Of a stretch of 64,000 bases of DNA, positions 52,982 to 61,539 are shown piece after piece. Source of the DNA: Paenibacillus sinopodophylli. GTDB lineage: Bacteria; Bacillota; Bacilli; Paenibacillales; Paenibacillaceae. The notes under the pieces were generated by a model. That model was not told the DNA's origin. It ran no database searches and saw only the letters and a program-made list of their open reading frames with translations. The position numbers were made by a program, and so were the translations under genes. The first letter of the stretch is position 1. Each line of letters begins with the position of its first letter. Location: positions 62,001 to 126,000 of the forward strand of contig NZ_VDBO01000001.1 of NCBI RefSeq assembly GCF_005930355.1, in the 5' to 3' direction.

Positions 52982-53814
52982 TGACTGCCAGAGGAAATGT
53001 AGGGAAATGGTTTATGGTGGCTGCTATGTGGTTATTGGCAATCGTTTTTATAGCTCCGTTCTACATCGCTATAGTCACAAGCTTAAAGTCGCCTGCTGAA
53101 AGTGCTCTATCCGGAATATCCCTTCCGCAAGTGCTGCATTTCGAAAACTATGTGGAAGCCCTTAAGATGTCTTCTTTTTTTCTTGCTCTTAAAAACAGTT
53201 TGATATTTACGATAGTGAGCGTAATTCTCATTGTTTTTTGCAGCTCATCTGCCGCTTATATCATTGCAAGAAATTTAAATAAGAGGTATTACCGGTTCTG
53301 GGAGAAAATATTCCTAGCCGCAATCATGTTGCCGTTCGAAGTAATCATGATTCCGACATATAAATTTCTTTATGAGGTTGATCTCATTAATACGCTTGCC
53401 GGAGCCATTATGGTCAAAGTGGGGCTGTCCATACCGTTCGCTATTTTTATGTACATCGGCTTTATTAAATCAATCCCGCGTGAATTGGAGGAATCCGCGA
53501 AAATCGATGGAGCTGGCCCCATTCGTACTTTTTGGCAAATCGTATTTCCGTTGTTGCAGACCATTACTTCCAGTTTAATTGCTTTACAAATGATGTGGAC
53601 TTGGAATGATTTTAATGTATCCCTTATTTTACTGCAGAAAGATGCAGTGAAAACGATTCCGCTGCAGCAATTTATATTTTTTGGGCAGTATACTTCTAAT
53701 TTCAACTTGGCTTTTGCATCAGCAATCGTATCCATGATTCCGATCTACCTCTTTTTTGGAATTGCACAGAAATATATAGTAAGCGGATTGACAGCAGGAG
53801 CAGTGAAAGGTTAG
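52981..53814 (+). CDS. CUT1 sugar ABC transporter permease, UgpE/MalG-like
   Basis: 277 residues, six membrane helices, EAA loop EESAKIDGAGPIRTFW near residue 170, C-terminal QKYIVSGLTAGAVKG. It is coupled to the upstream permease by a 1-nt stop/start overlap. A terminator follows at 53888. Confidence 0.93.
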   Translation: MTARGNVGKWFMVAAMWLLAIVFIAPFYIAIVTSLKSPAESALSGISLPQVLHFENYVEALKMSSFFLALKNSLIFTIVSVILIVFCSSSAAYIIARNLNKRYYRFWEKIFLAAIMLPFEVIMIPTYKFLYEVDLINTLAGAIMVKVGLSIPFAIFMYIGFIKSIPRELEESAKIDGAGPIRTFWQIVFPLLQTITSSLIALQMMWTWNDFNVSLILLQKDAVKTIPLQQFIFFGQYTSNFNLAFASAIVSMIPIYLFFGIAQKYIVSGLTAGAVKG

Positions 53815-54122
53815 TTTCAACAAAACGATAGGTTCAGAACAGGACTCACCACTCCTATCCAAATCCAATAATGCTTATCATGCGAACGAACCACCCTTAT
53901 GGGTGGTTTTTTATTTGAGTTGTTTGATATTTATCCGTTAATATCACAGCCATACGATCATAAACTTTTGAAACTAGCAAATGGGGTTTTGGTATAATGG
54001 TGCCTTCATTTGGTGTACCTGTTATATACAAACGCTCTAAAAGCATTTAATATTCAAAATGTGAATAAATAGCATTCGATTTGGTATAAAGGAACTTACT
54101 TGGACAAGGAGGCAAAAGGGAC
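53815..54122. other. Intergenic region before beta-lactamase-fold gene
   Basis: 308 bp. It holds the terminator at 53888, a TACGATCAT copy at 53953 and a good -10 box TATAAT at 53993-53998 with a possible -35 TTGAAA (53968) at a long 19-bp spacing. A second TATAAA lies near 54090. Confidence 0.6.
53888..53915 (+). terminator. Rho-independent terminator of the third importer operon
   Basis: ACCACCC and GGGTGGT stem, TTAT loop, six T residues. Confidence 0.93.
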
Positions 54123-55304
54123 ATGCTAGAGCCAAACATAACCAATCAACTGAAAAAAACGCTGAAAGCCAGTATTGACAACAAGGAAATCGCAGGTGCG
54201 AATTTCATGGTGATCAAGGACGGCCACGAATTATTTTATCATGAAGATGGCATGGCAGACCTCGAGTCGGGGCGTCCTATCACGAGGGATTCGATCTTCC
54301 GACTATATTCAATGACGAAGCCCGTTACCGCTGCATCAGTCATGATGCTGCTCGAGCGAGGGGATATCGATTTGTTTGATCCGGTTAGCAGCTATATTCC
54401 GGGCTTTAAAAACCAAAAGCTTGAGCAAAACGGAGTACTGGTGCCAGTCAACCGGGAAGTCAACATTCATGATTTGTTGAATATGACATCCGGATTGGTA
54501 TACGGCGGATCTGACAAAGCAGGTCTGCATACCGACGCATTATTCCAAGAGCTCGGTAGCCGTTTGAAAGGTGACAATCCAATGGGCACATTGGAATTCG
54601 CAAACCGACTGGGCCAAGGCCCCCTTTCGTTCGAACCGGGATCGTACTGGCAATATGGAACGTCGGCAGATGTGCTCGGAGCAATTGTGGAAGCGGTTAG
54701 CGGTATGAAATTCAGCCAATTTTTGTACAAGGAAATATTTGGACCGCTGGAAATGCTAGATACTGGTTTCTGGCTGCCAGAAGAAAAAAGAAACCGCCTC
54801 GCCAAAACCTACCAAGATGACAGTGGAGGAGGCTTGAAGCTGTATTCAGATAGCCATCTGGGCATCTATCACCAGATGGACCGGGAACCGACATTTGAGT
54901 CTGGCGGAGCGGGTCTTGTGTCTACGATTGACGATGCAGCAAAATTTACGAGAATGCTGATGAATCAAGGCGGCTATAATGGCGGTCAGCTGTTACAACC
55001 TAGAACTGTTCAATATTTGACGTCGGCTAGTTTAAACGATTGGCAGCAAAAAGGTTTCGATTCGTGGCATAGCTTGGTTGGCCATAGCTACGGTAACCAG
55101 ATGCGTATCATGACTGACACCGGAAAAGCTGGAATTATCGGCAGTCAAGGCGAATACGGCTGGGACGGATGGCTTGGAGCCTATTTCACAAACAGTCCGC
55201 AAGACGGTCTGACTATCCTTTTCATGATCCAGAAAAAAGATGCCGGCACGATGGCGATTACGCGCAAGTTGCGTAATATCGTGTTCAGCACTCTGAAGTT
55301 ATAA
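54123..55304 (+). CDS. Serine beta-lactamase-fold hydrolase (class C-like esterase)
   Basis: 393 residues. The nucleophile motif SMTK (S63, K66) and the Tyr motif YGTS (Y178) are those of class C beta-lactamase-like esterases (EstB, family VIII) and DD-peptidases. The C-terminal GYGWDGWLGAYF-like stretch (EYGWDGWLGAYF) stands where the KTG motif would be, as in family VIII esterases. There is no signal peptide, so antibiotic resistance is unlikely and an intracellular esterase is more probable. CAAGGAGG precedes the ATG. It is transcribed alone and ends at a strong terminator. Confidence 0.9.
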   Translation: MLEPNITNQLKKTLKASIDNKEIAGANFMVIKDGHELFYHEDGMADLESGRPITRDSIFRLYSMTKPVTAASVMMLLERGDIDLFDPVSSYIPGFKNQKLEQNGVLVPVNREVNIHDLLNMTSGLVYGGSDKAGLHTDALFQELGSRLKGDNPMGTLEFANRLGQGPLSFEPGSYWQYGTSADVLGAIVEAVSGMKFSQFLYKEIFGPLEMLDTGFWLPEEKRNRLAKTYQDDSGGGLKLYSDSHLGIYHQMDREPTFESGGAGLVSTIDDAAKFTRMLMNQGGYNGGQLLQPRTVQYLTSASLNDWQQKGFDSWHSLVGHSYGNQMRIMTDTGKAGIIGSQGEYGWDGWLGAYFTNSPQDGLTILFMIQKKDAGTMAITRKLRNIVFSTLKL

Positions 55305-55508
55305 TAATGACTGATAACGAAGTCGTTTAGCACCGTTCAATATTAAAGATGAAATTGATGGATTATGAAATATGGTAGGTATCATTACGGCTTAATTATC
55401 ATTAATGTAACGCAACATCTTATCTTAATATTATAAGCATCTCGATTAAGATGAATATGCATAGGGCTATGTATTGTTAGCGAGCCTTTCAGATGACTTT
55501 TCTAATCA

Positions 55509-55544
55509 TTAGGACAACCTGAATGATCTGGTTGTCCTTTTTTG
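55509..55544 (+). terminator. Rho-independent terminator after esterase
   Basis: A perfect 9-bp stem, AGGACAACC and GGTTGTCCT, followed by TTTTTT. Confidence 0.93.
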
Positions 55545-55981
55545 CGTTGTAACGAACTAGTAAGCCACTACTAGCAATAAGACCAGACATTCCAATGAGT
55601 AAAATAAATAGTGAGTCAGAAATCTGTTGAAGGTGAAACGGTTGGTCTCAAATTTGGTATAACCATGAATGAGCATTCATTAATCAAGAATGGCTGAGAA
55701 GGGACGGAACTTGGGAGGTCATTAACGACAAAGCCTAGTACAACAAACACAATTAGCCAGCGAGATACATTCTCGACCGGTTATTTTTTGTCCTCCGAAG
55801 CCTAAGCTCCGAATGATTGGCTTGAAACCGCCGGATATAGCTGGCGATTCGAAATTGCGGTCTTCTGAGCCGTCTGATTGTCGCCTAAACCTTCGAATTT
55901 CTCGTCCAAACGGAAAGTTGTACCTGAAAGCGCCTAACTGTACCTTGTTCGCGGCTTCGGATACCCGCTATGCTCAAATCA

Positions 55982-55997
55982 AAGAAAGCGCTGTCAT
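55982..55997 (+). promoter_or_regulatory. CcpA cre-like box before GH27 gene
   Basis: AAGAAAGCGCTGTCAT matches the cre consensus WTGNAANCGNWNNCWW at all but one position. It lies 84 bp before the alpha-galactosidase start, a sensible place for catabolite repression. Confidence 0.5.
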
Positions 55998-56080
55998 TAT
56001 GAACTATGTAATGCTTCCACTCCATGCCTGCGGCGCTCGCTCTTGATTTCGCGTACGTCCAATAAAAAGGAGATGAATGG

Positions 56081-58525
56081 ATGATGACGGTATTAAGAAG
56101 AACAGGTTTTCTCGCATTTGCATTATGGCTGGCGTTCGCGGGTTTTGTGATTCCAGAGAAACAGATTGTGAATGCGGCCAACAACGGGCTGGCGCTAAAG
56201 CCACTAATGGGCTGGAGCAGCTACAGCATGCAAGTGTACTCAGGCAATTCCGCTTGGATTAATGAAGCGCAGATCAAGGCGCAATCCGATGCCATGCACA
56301 CGTACCTACAGCCATACGGCTACAATTACATCAATATCGACGCGGGCTGGAACGGTGGTATCGACGGCTACGGCAGGCCGGTTCCGAGCAGCACGCTTTA
56401 TCCAGGCGGTTTCACTGCGCTTATCAATTACGTGCATGCGAACGGCCAGAAGTTCGGGCTTTACATGATTCCAGGTATTTCTCCGCAAGCATACAATGCT
56501 GATCTTCCGATCTACGGCGCGCCTGGCTGTTCGATGCAGGATATCGCTGTTCAGCCGCTGACGACGGGAGACTATTGGAATTTGGGCTACAAGATCAATT
56601 TCAGCAACCCATGTGCGCAGAGCTACATCAATTCGATTGCCGATTTGTTCGGAACTTGGGGTGTTGACTTTGTGAAATTCGATAGTGTCACTCCAGGTTC
56701 CGGGCATAACGACACTTCAATTGACTCTCGCGGCGACGTTGCCGCTTGGTCGCAGGCTCTGAGCGCTCATAACATTTGGTTCGAGCTTTCTTGGGCTCTG
56801 GACCACAACTACGTGGATACGTGGAAGCAATATGCGAATGGCTGGCGTGTAGATTGGGACGTTGAATGCTATTGCACCAACACCGCATTGACGGCTTGGC
56901 CGAACATTGCCAGGCTGTTCCCGAAGGCAGAAATTTGGTGGCGCGATGCCGGGCCGGGCGGCTGGAATGACTTCGATTCACTCAACGTGGGGAATGGTTC
57001 CATGGACGGTATGACGCAGGATGAAAGACGAACTGCGATGTCATTATGGGCGATGTCATCGGCACAGCTCTATACGGGCAACGACTTGACCAATTTGGAC
57101 GCTTTCGGACTTTCCTTGCTGACGAACGAAGAAGTTATTGCCGTTAATCAGGCGGGACGGCCTGCCCATCCGGTATCGACAGCTTCTAATCAACAGGTGT
57201 GGTACGCCAACAACGGGGATGGCACTTATACCGTCGGCTTATTCAATCTCGGCAGCACCGCCGCGACGGTCAGCGTGAACTGGAGCGACATTGGTCTGAA
57301 TGGTGCTGCGACAGTTCGAGATTTGTGGACCCGCAGTGATCTCGGATCGTTTAATACCGGTTATAGCTCCGTCAATCTGCCCGCGCATGCTTCGAGGCTG
57401 CTCAAAGTAAAGGCATCAGGTGGATCAGTGACAGCCAACGACGATGACACCGGCATTAAATATACGGGTGCGTGGCAGCGCAGCTACAATCGGGGCTTTG
57501 GTGATTATGGGAATGACGTCCACTATACGCAGACGAATAACGACGCATTCGAATACAGCTTCCAAGGTACGGGGATAGATTTCATTACAGAGAAGGATGC
57601 TTCACAGGGCAACATCGACATTTACGTTGACAACGTCTTCAAACAAACGGTCAATACCTATAATGCGACTCGCCAGGCACAGCAGACCGTCTATAGTATT
57701 ACTGGACTCTCTAATGGCCCGCATACCCTGAAAGCCGTCAAGAAATCGGGGACGTATATGCTGGTCGATAAATTGCAATTCAGCGTTCCTTCGCCGATTT
57801 TTGTGAACGATACGGATTCCGGTATATCGTATACAGGCACATGGAGTACGAGCAGTGCAAGAGGCTTCGGTGATTATCAGGATGACGTTCATTACACAAC
57901 GACGAACAACGACTATTTCCAATATACGTTTAATGGAACGGGCATAGACTTTGTCACTGAGAAGGAAGCGTCGCAAGGAAATATCGATATATATATCGAT
58001 AACGTATTCAAGCAGACCGTAAACACATACAACCCTACGAGGCTCGCCGCGCAAACCGTGTATAGCATTGACGGACTTACGAGCGGGTCGCATACGATCA
58101 AAGCCGTAAAGAAGTCCGGCACATACATGCTGCTTGATCAATTGCGGTTTAAGAGCAACCAGAAGCAATACAACAATACGGACGCTGGCATTTCATACAC
58201 GGGCTCATGGTCGCTAAGCGGCAATCGTGGATATGGGGACTTTAATAACGACGTACACTTTACGCAGACGAATAACGATTATTTCCAATTCACCTTTTCC
58301 GGAACAGGTGTGGAATTGCTTACGGAGAAGGACGCTTCGCAAGGAAACGTGGACATTTATTTGGACAATGTGCTGCAGACCACAGTTAACACAACCAATT
58401 CTACGCGGTTGACCAATCAGGTCGTTTATAAGGCGACAGGATTGACGAATGGCAGTCATACGCTCAAGGCTGTGAAGAAATCGGGCACTTACATGCTGTT
58501 GGATTCAATTAGGGTAACGCCGTAA
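56081..58525 (+). CDS. Secreted GH27 alpha-galactosidase with three C-terminal modules
   Basis: 814 residues. The signal peptide (hydrophobic 9-25) is cleaved near IVNA-ANN at 32-33. The GH27 barrel starts with LKPLMGWSSYSM and has INIDAGWNG, the nucleophile D201 in FVKFDSV and the acid/base D260 in WRVDWDVE. A beta-sandwich ends near 445. Three tandem copies of a 122-123-residue module follow, starting at 453, 576 and 698. They are presumed carbohydrate- or wall-binding beta-sandwiches and are very similar to each other. The enzyme removes alpha-galactose from galactomannan or raffinose-type sugars outside the cell, and beta-L-arabinopyranose specificity, known in some GH27, is also possible. 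AAAAGGAG precedes the ATG. Confidence 0.93.
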   Translation: MMTVLRRTGFLAFALWLAFAGFVIPEKQIVNAANNGLALKPLMGWSSYSMQVYSGNSAWINEAQIKAQSDAMHTYLQPYGYNYINIDAGWNGGIDGYGRPVPSSTLYPGGFTALINYVHANGQKFGLYMIPGISPQAYNADLPIYGAPGCSMQDIAVQPLTTGDYWNLGYKINFSNPCAQSYINSIADLFGTWGVDFVKFDSVTPGSGHNDTSIDSRGDVAAWSQALSAHNIWFELSWALDHNYVDTWKQYANGWRVDWDVECYCTNTALTAWPNIARLFPKAEIWWRDAGPGGWNDFDSLNVGNGSMDGMTQDERRTAMSLWAMSSAQLYTGNDLTNLDAFGLSLLTNEEVIAVNQAGRPAHPVSTASNQQVWYANNGDGTYTVGLFNLGSTAATVSVNWSDIGLNGAATVRDLWTRSDLGSFNTGYSSVNLPAHASRLLKVKASGGSVTANDDDTGIKYTGAWQRSYNRGFGDYGNDVHYTQTNNDAFEYSFQGTGIDFITEKDASQGNIDIYVDNVFKQTVNTYNATRQAQQTVYSITGLSNGPHTLKAVKKSGTYMLVDKLQFSVPSPIFVNDTDSGISYTGTWSTSSARGFGDYQDDVHYTTTNNDYFQYTFNGTGIDFVTEKEASQGNIDIYIDNVFKQTVNTYNPTRLAAQTVYSIDGLTSGSHTIKAVKKSGTYMLLDQLRFKSNQKQYNNTDAGISYTGSWSLSGNRGYGDFNNDVHFTQTNNDYFQFTFSGTGVELLTEKDASQGNVDIYLDNVLQTTVNTTNSTRLTNQVVYKATGLTNGSHTLKAVKKSGTYMLLDSIRVTP
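57437..58522 (+). repeat. Three tandem in-frame module repeats in GH27 gene
   Basis: Units at 57437-57805, 57806-58171 and 58172-58522. Each encodes a TGIxYTGxW start, an RGFGDYxxDVHYT stretch, a TEKxASQGNIDIYxDNV core and a KAVKKSGTYMLxD end. The copies are diverged at DNA level, so the triplication is not recent. Confidence 0.9.
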
Positions 58526-58931
58526 GTACAGAATGGCAATGGTTTCAGACCGTTACGCTCTAAACGCCATGCATTAGCTAGTGTACAGCTATTGTTGTTG
58601 GTCTGCATAATGTAGTGGAAGTGACAACGACGTTCGTAATCCAACTAAATGAAATAACCAGTCACCAGTTGAATATAGGTGACTGGTTATTTCATATTTG
58701 AAGGTGTTTCAATCAAGAACTCGTAATCAGGGGGGAGTCTCCTGCTATTGACGATTCTTCATTTCGAACAAATGAGAGAAGATATAACTGAAGATGAGTC
58801 ATTGCTTTAAACCGATGAACGGGCAGTTATTATCAACAAAGTATGTTAAAATATGGACTGTAACCGAGCTGAATTATTCTGGGCTGCGCAATGTTCAAGG
58901 GCAGCTTCATTTAAAGGTGGACTGTAACCCA
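58526..58931. other. Intergenic region before AraC gene
   Basis: 406 bp holding the hairpin at 58649. An in-frame ATG at 58794 extends the next gene upstream, but it has a poor ribosome site and codes for residues that do not resemble an AraC protein. A GGGGGGAG stretch near 58731 has no start behind it. Confidence 0.6.
58649..58700 (+). terminator. Strong hairpin after GH27 gene
   Basis: A perfect 16-bp stem, GAAATAACCAGTCACC and GGTGACTGGTTATTTC, 11-nt loop, ATATTTG tail, 126 nt after the stop codon. Confidence 0.8.
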
Positions 58932-59786
58932 ATGAAGCAGAAAATAGAATATGATAATCTCATTCCGATTAATGCCTATCTTTGGTGTCCAAAACCGTAT
59001 CCACAGCCACTTCATTTCCATTCTAGCTTGGAAATTGGCTATTGCCGGGGAGGGCGAGGGCAATTTATTTTTGAAAATAAGCTTTACGAGGTTCGCAAAG
59101 GCGATGTCTTCATTGTCAACAATACAGAGCTTCATATTGCTCAATCCTCCATGCACGACCCCAGCCAATATATATTTTTGAATTTCGATCCAAGTCTCTT
59201 CCTTGAAGAAAATGAAAAATTATTGCTGCCATTTGCCTATCGATCAGAGAGATTTGAGAATCATATTGCAGCTGGAACACCGCTCTCGCAGCAAATTGGG
59301 CTACTTATTCAACAGATATATGAAGAGCTTAACGCAAAAGCGGAGGGTTATCTAACGATTACTCGTTGCAAATTACTAGAGCTCGGTGTGATTCTGCTTC
59401 GTCATTACAGAAGTACATTTAGCGATGAGCAATGGATGAAAATGCACAATTCGAAGCGCGAGATTGAGGAAATGATGCTTTTTATGAAAGAACGATTTCA
59501 AGAGCCCCTTCAACTTACCGATGTCGCTGAGCATCTTGGTTGGAGCACCGCACGAACAAGTCGATTTGTGAAGGAGCATACAGGCATCAGCTTTATTGCT
59601 TATATGACTCAACTGCGAATTAGCGAGGCTAAGAAACAACTCGTTACGAGCCTTGATAGTATTGCAGCTATTAGTTTTTCTAGTGGGTTTCAGAGCTTGC
59701 CGTCCTTCTACCGAGCTTTTAATGCTGTTGTCGGCACGTCGCCTCAAGAGTATCGCAAACAATTTGGTGTAAAGCAATTATTTTGA
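58932..59786 (+). CDS. AraC family transcriptional regulator, cupin type
   Basis: 284 residues from this start. The cupin sensor domain (HFHSSLEIGYCRGGRGQFIFENKL in family register, KGDVFIVNNTELH) lies at about 30-115. The double helix-turn-helix is at about 185-284 (DVAEHLGWSTARTSRFVKEHTG, AAISFSSGFQSLPSFYRAF). AAAGGTGG precedes the ATG at 58932, and this start gives the usual length for the family. It precedes the ADP-ribosylglycohydrolase-family gene by 83 nt and may control it and the secreted enzymes on both sides. Confidence 0.88.
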   Translation: MKQKIEYDNLIPINAYLWCPKPYPQPLHFHSSLEIGYCRGGRGQFIFENKLYEVRKGDVFIVNNTELHIAQSSMHDPSQYIFLNFDPSLFLEENEKLLLPFAYRSERFENHIAAGTPLSQQIGLLIQQIYEELNAKAEGYLTITRCKLLELGVILLRHYRSTFSDEQWMKMHNSKREIEEMMLFMKERFQEPLQLTDVAEHLGWSTARTSRFVKEHTGISFIAYMTQLRISEAKKQLVTSLDSIAAISFSSGFQSLPSFYRAFNAVVGTSPQEYRKQFGVKQLF

Positions 59787-59869
59787 GAAGTGTGAAAGAA
59801 ATTGAGAAGATTCCCTGAAGTCAAATTCGTATAATCAGCTTAAAATCTTACATTAAAGGTGGTTTTACG

Positions 59870-61276
59870 ATGGCTGGTTGGGAGCGTTTAAAGGACATTA
59901 TATATTTGGAAATCGTACAAAGGCGAGAAGAGGGCTGTGATGTAAGCGGATTCGAAGACAAGTGGGTCGAAGCTGGAGAGGATGAAGCGATGCTGATGGT
60001 GGTATACCGGCAGTTAATGTCGCTTGAAATTAGTACAAGCTTCCCATATATTGAGCCCTCCGATTTGCTGAGCATTCACTTGTTGAGGCCTGATGGTCCA
60101 CGTCAACTAACAGTAGATAAATCTGAAGCGGAATGGCTCAATCAATTCCAAGGTGCTTGGCTCGGTAGAAGTATAGGGTGTGCCTTGGGAAAACCGCTTG
60201 AAAACCGTCAATTCATGGATGGCAGCGGTGGAAGAGCTGGTTGGAAAAATATCGAGCTCTGGTTCAAAGGAGCAGATGCTTGGCCCATTCGCGGATATAC
60301 CCCCGGAAGTTCACGGGCGGCTGCCGAGTACGAGCTGAAAGTGAATGACTGGTGCCAGAAAAGTTGGAAAGAGCATATTCAGTTTATGGAATCCGACGAT
60401 GATATTCGTTATACCGTGTTAGGCTTAATTCTTCTAGAGGAAAAAGGATTGGATTTCGATTCTTGGGATATTGGCAAGCTGTGGCATAAGTATCTAAGCT
60501 ACCAGCAAGTGTGTACAGCTGAGACACAGGCTTATTTGAATTTCGCGCAGGTAACTTCCCATATACAAGGTGAAAAAACGGAGGACTGGGCACAGAAGAG
60601 TGAATGGGTGCGAACCTGGCTCAACCCGTATCGGGAGTGGATTGGGGCTCAAATTAGAGCCGATGGCCTTGCTTACGGTGCGGCGGGAAATCCAGAGCTG
60701 GCAGCTGAATTTGCTTGGCGGGATGCTTCCTTTTCCCATGTGAAGAACGGTATATATGGAGAAATGTTTGTGGCTTCTATGATAGCAGCGGCTTTTATCG
60801 AAACTGATAATGAGCGTATCGTAGAAATTGGGCTTAGCGAAATACCAAGGGATTGTCGTTTGGCTCATGATATTCGCAAAGCGGTAGATATTGCGCATTC
60901 AGCTGTCGATCAATTGGACTTAGTCGATCGGATCTGGGAAGCGTTCAAGCACTATCATTGTGTCCATACGAACAATAATGCCGCTTTAGTTGCGGCGTCA
61001 CTTATTTTCGCTAAGGACGATTTTGAACTGGCTATTACGACAGCAGTGCTAGGCGGTTGGGATACCGATTGCAATGGAGCAACTGTTGGTTCAATTTTAG
61101 GTGCAAAGCTAGGAGCCGATAAGCTTCCAGCACAGTGGGTCGAACCGCTTAACGATACGTTATACGCAGAAGTAACAGGGTTTCATCCGATTGCGATTTC
61201 GGAATGCGCCAAACGCAGCTATGAGGTATTTAAGAAGATTTCTGCCGAATATGCTGCTGGAAAGATGTTCTCATAA
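59870..61276 (+). CDS. ADP-ribosylglycohydrolase (DraG) family protein
   Basis: 468 residues, longer than the 300 of DraG because of about 85 extra N-terminal residues. The fold signature is FQGAWLGRSIGCALGKPLEN (about 93-112), with the usual Gly-Asp replaced by Gly-Cys. Acidic metal-site segments remain: ESDDDIRYT (D176-D178) and GGWDTDCNGATVGS (D398, D400). A typical DraG removes ADP-ribose from proteins, but sugar loci often carry such relatives with unknown substrates. Here a glycoside or N-glycosyl bond is a reasonable alternative (inference). AAAGGTGG precedes the ATG. Confidence 0.87.
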   Translation: MAGWERLKDIIYLEIVQRREEGCDVSGFEDKWVEAGEDEAMLMVVYRQLMSLEISTSFPYIEPSDLLSIHLLRPDGPRQLTVDKSEAEWLNQFQGAWLGRSIGCALGKPLENRQFMDGSGGRAGWKNIELWFKGADAWPIRGYTPGSSRAAAEYELKVNDWCQKSWKEHIQFMESDDDIRYTVLGLILLEEKGLDFDSWDIGKLWHKYLSYQQVCTAETQAYLNFAQVTSHIQGEKTEDWAQKSEWVRTWLNPYREWIGAQIRADGLAYGAAGNPELAAEFAWRDASFSHVKNGIYGEMFVASMIAAAFIETDNERIVEIGLSEIPRDCRLAHDIRKAVDIAHSAVDQLDLVDRIWEAFKHYHCVHTNNNAALVAASLIFAKDDFELAITTAVLGGWDTDCNGATVGSILGAKLGADKLPAQWVEPLNDTLYAEVTGFHPIAISECAKRSYEVFKKISAEYAAGKMFS

Positions 61277-61292
61277 ATTCAAGCATGATGAT

Positions 61293-61328
61293 CGAAGACT
61301 AGCTCAAGTGGGCTGGTCTTTTCTTTAT
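61293..61328 (+). terminator. Rho-independent terminator after DraG-like gene
   Basis: A 9-bp stem, AAGACTAGC and GCTGGTCTT, with one wobble, followed by TTCTTT. Confidence 0.85.
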
Positions 61329-61480
61329 ATGTCAAACCGTCACCCTACATAATAACAAATTTGAAAGACATTTGATCATTGTTGCTTTCTTGGGTAATCC
61401 CTTATATTAATCTGGCATATCGCACTAAATTAAGCTATTAACTATGGGGGAGTGATGTGAGGATCAAAAGGCGAAGAGTT

Positions 61481-61496
61481 TTAAAAGCGCTTTCAT
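61481..61496 (+). promoter_or_regulatory. CcpA cre-like box before secreted glycosidase
   Basis: TTAAAAGCGCTTTCAT; read on the minus strand it fits WTGNAANCGNWNNCWW with one mismatch and is nearly palindromic. It lies 44 bp before the start codon. Confidence 0.55.
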
Positions 61497-61539
61497 TTCT
61501 GTGTTTTAAAAAATGAAACGAATGCAGGAGGTATGAAAG

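Larger units (their letters stand above)
55305..56080. other. Long intergenic region before GH27 gene
   Basis: 776 bp. The terminator at 55509 and a cre-like box at 55982 are the only clear elements. A 77-codon open frame at 55813-56046 has no ribosome site and no recognisable protein. From about 55790 the sequence becomes richer in GC than the flanks and could be the wreck of a gene, but I cannot identify one. Confidence 0.6.

Noticed and set aside
54123..55304. Antibiotic-resistance beta-lactamase
   Set aside because: SxxK and the Tyr motif are present, but there is no signal peptide and no KTG motif; an esterase of the same fold is more likely.
55813..56046. 77-codon frame as a gene
   Set aside because: No ribosome site, no recognisable protein features, and overlapping open frames on the other strand.
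56306..58459. Long minus-strand open frames inside the GH27 gene
   Set aside because: They are mirror frames of a clearly coding, repeat-bearing gene with no starts or ribosome sites of their own.
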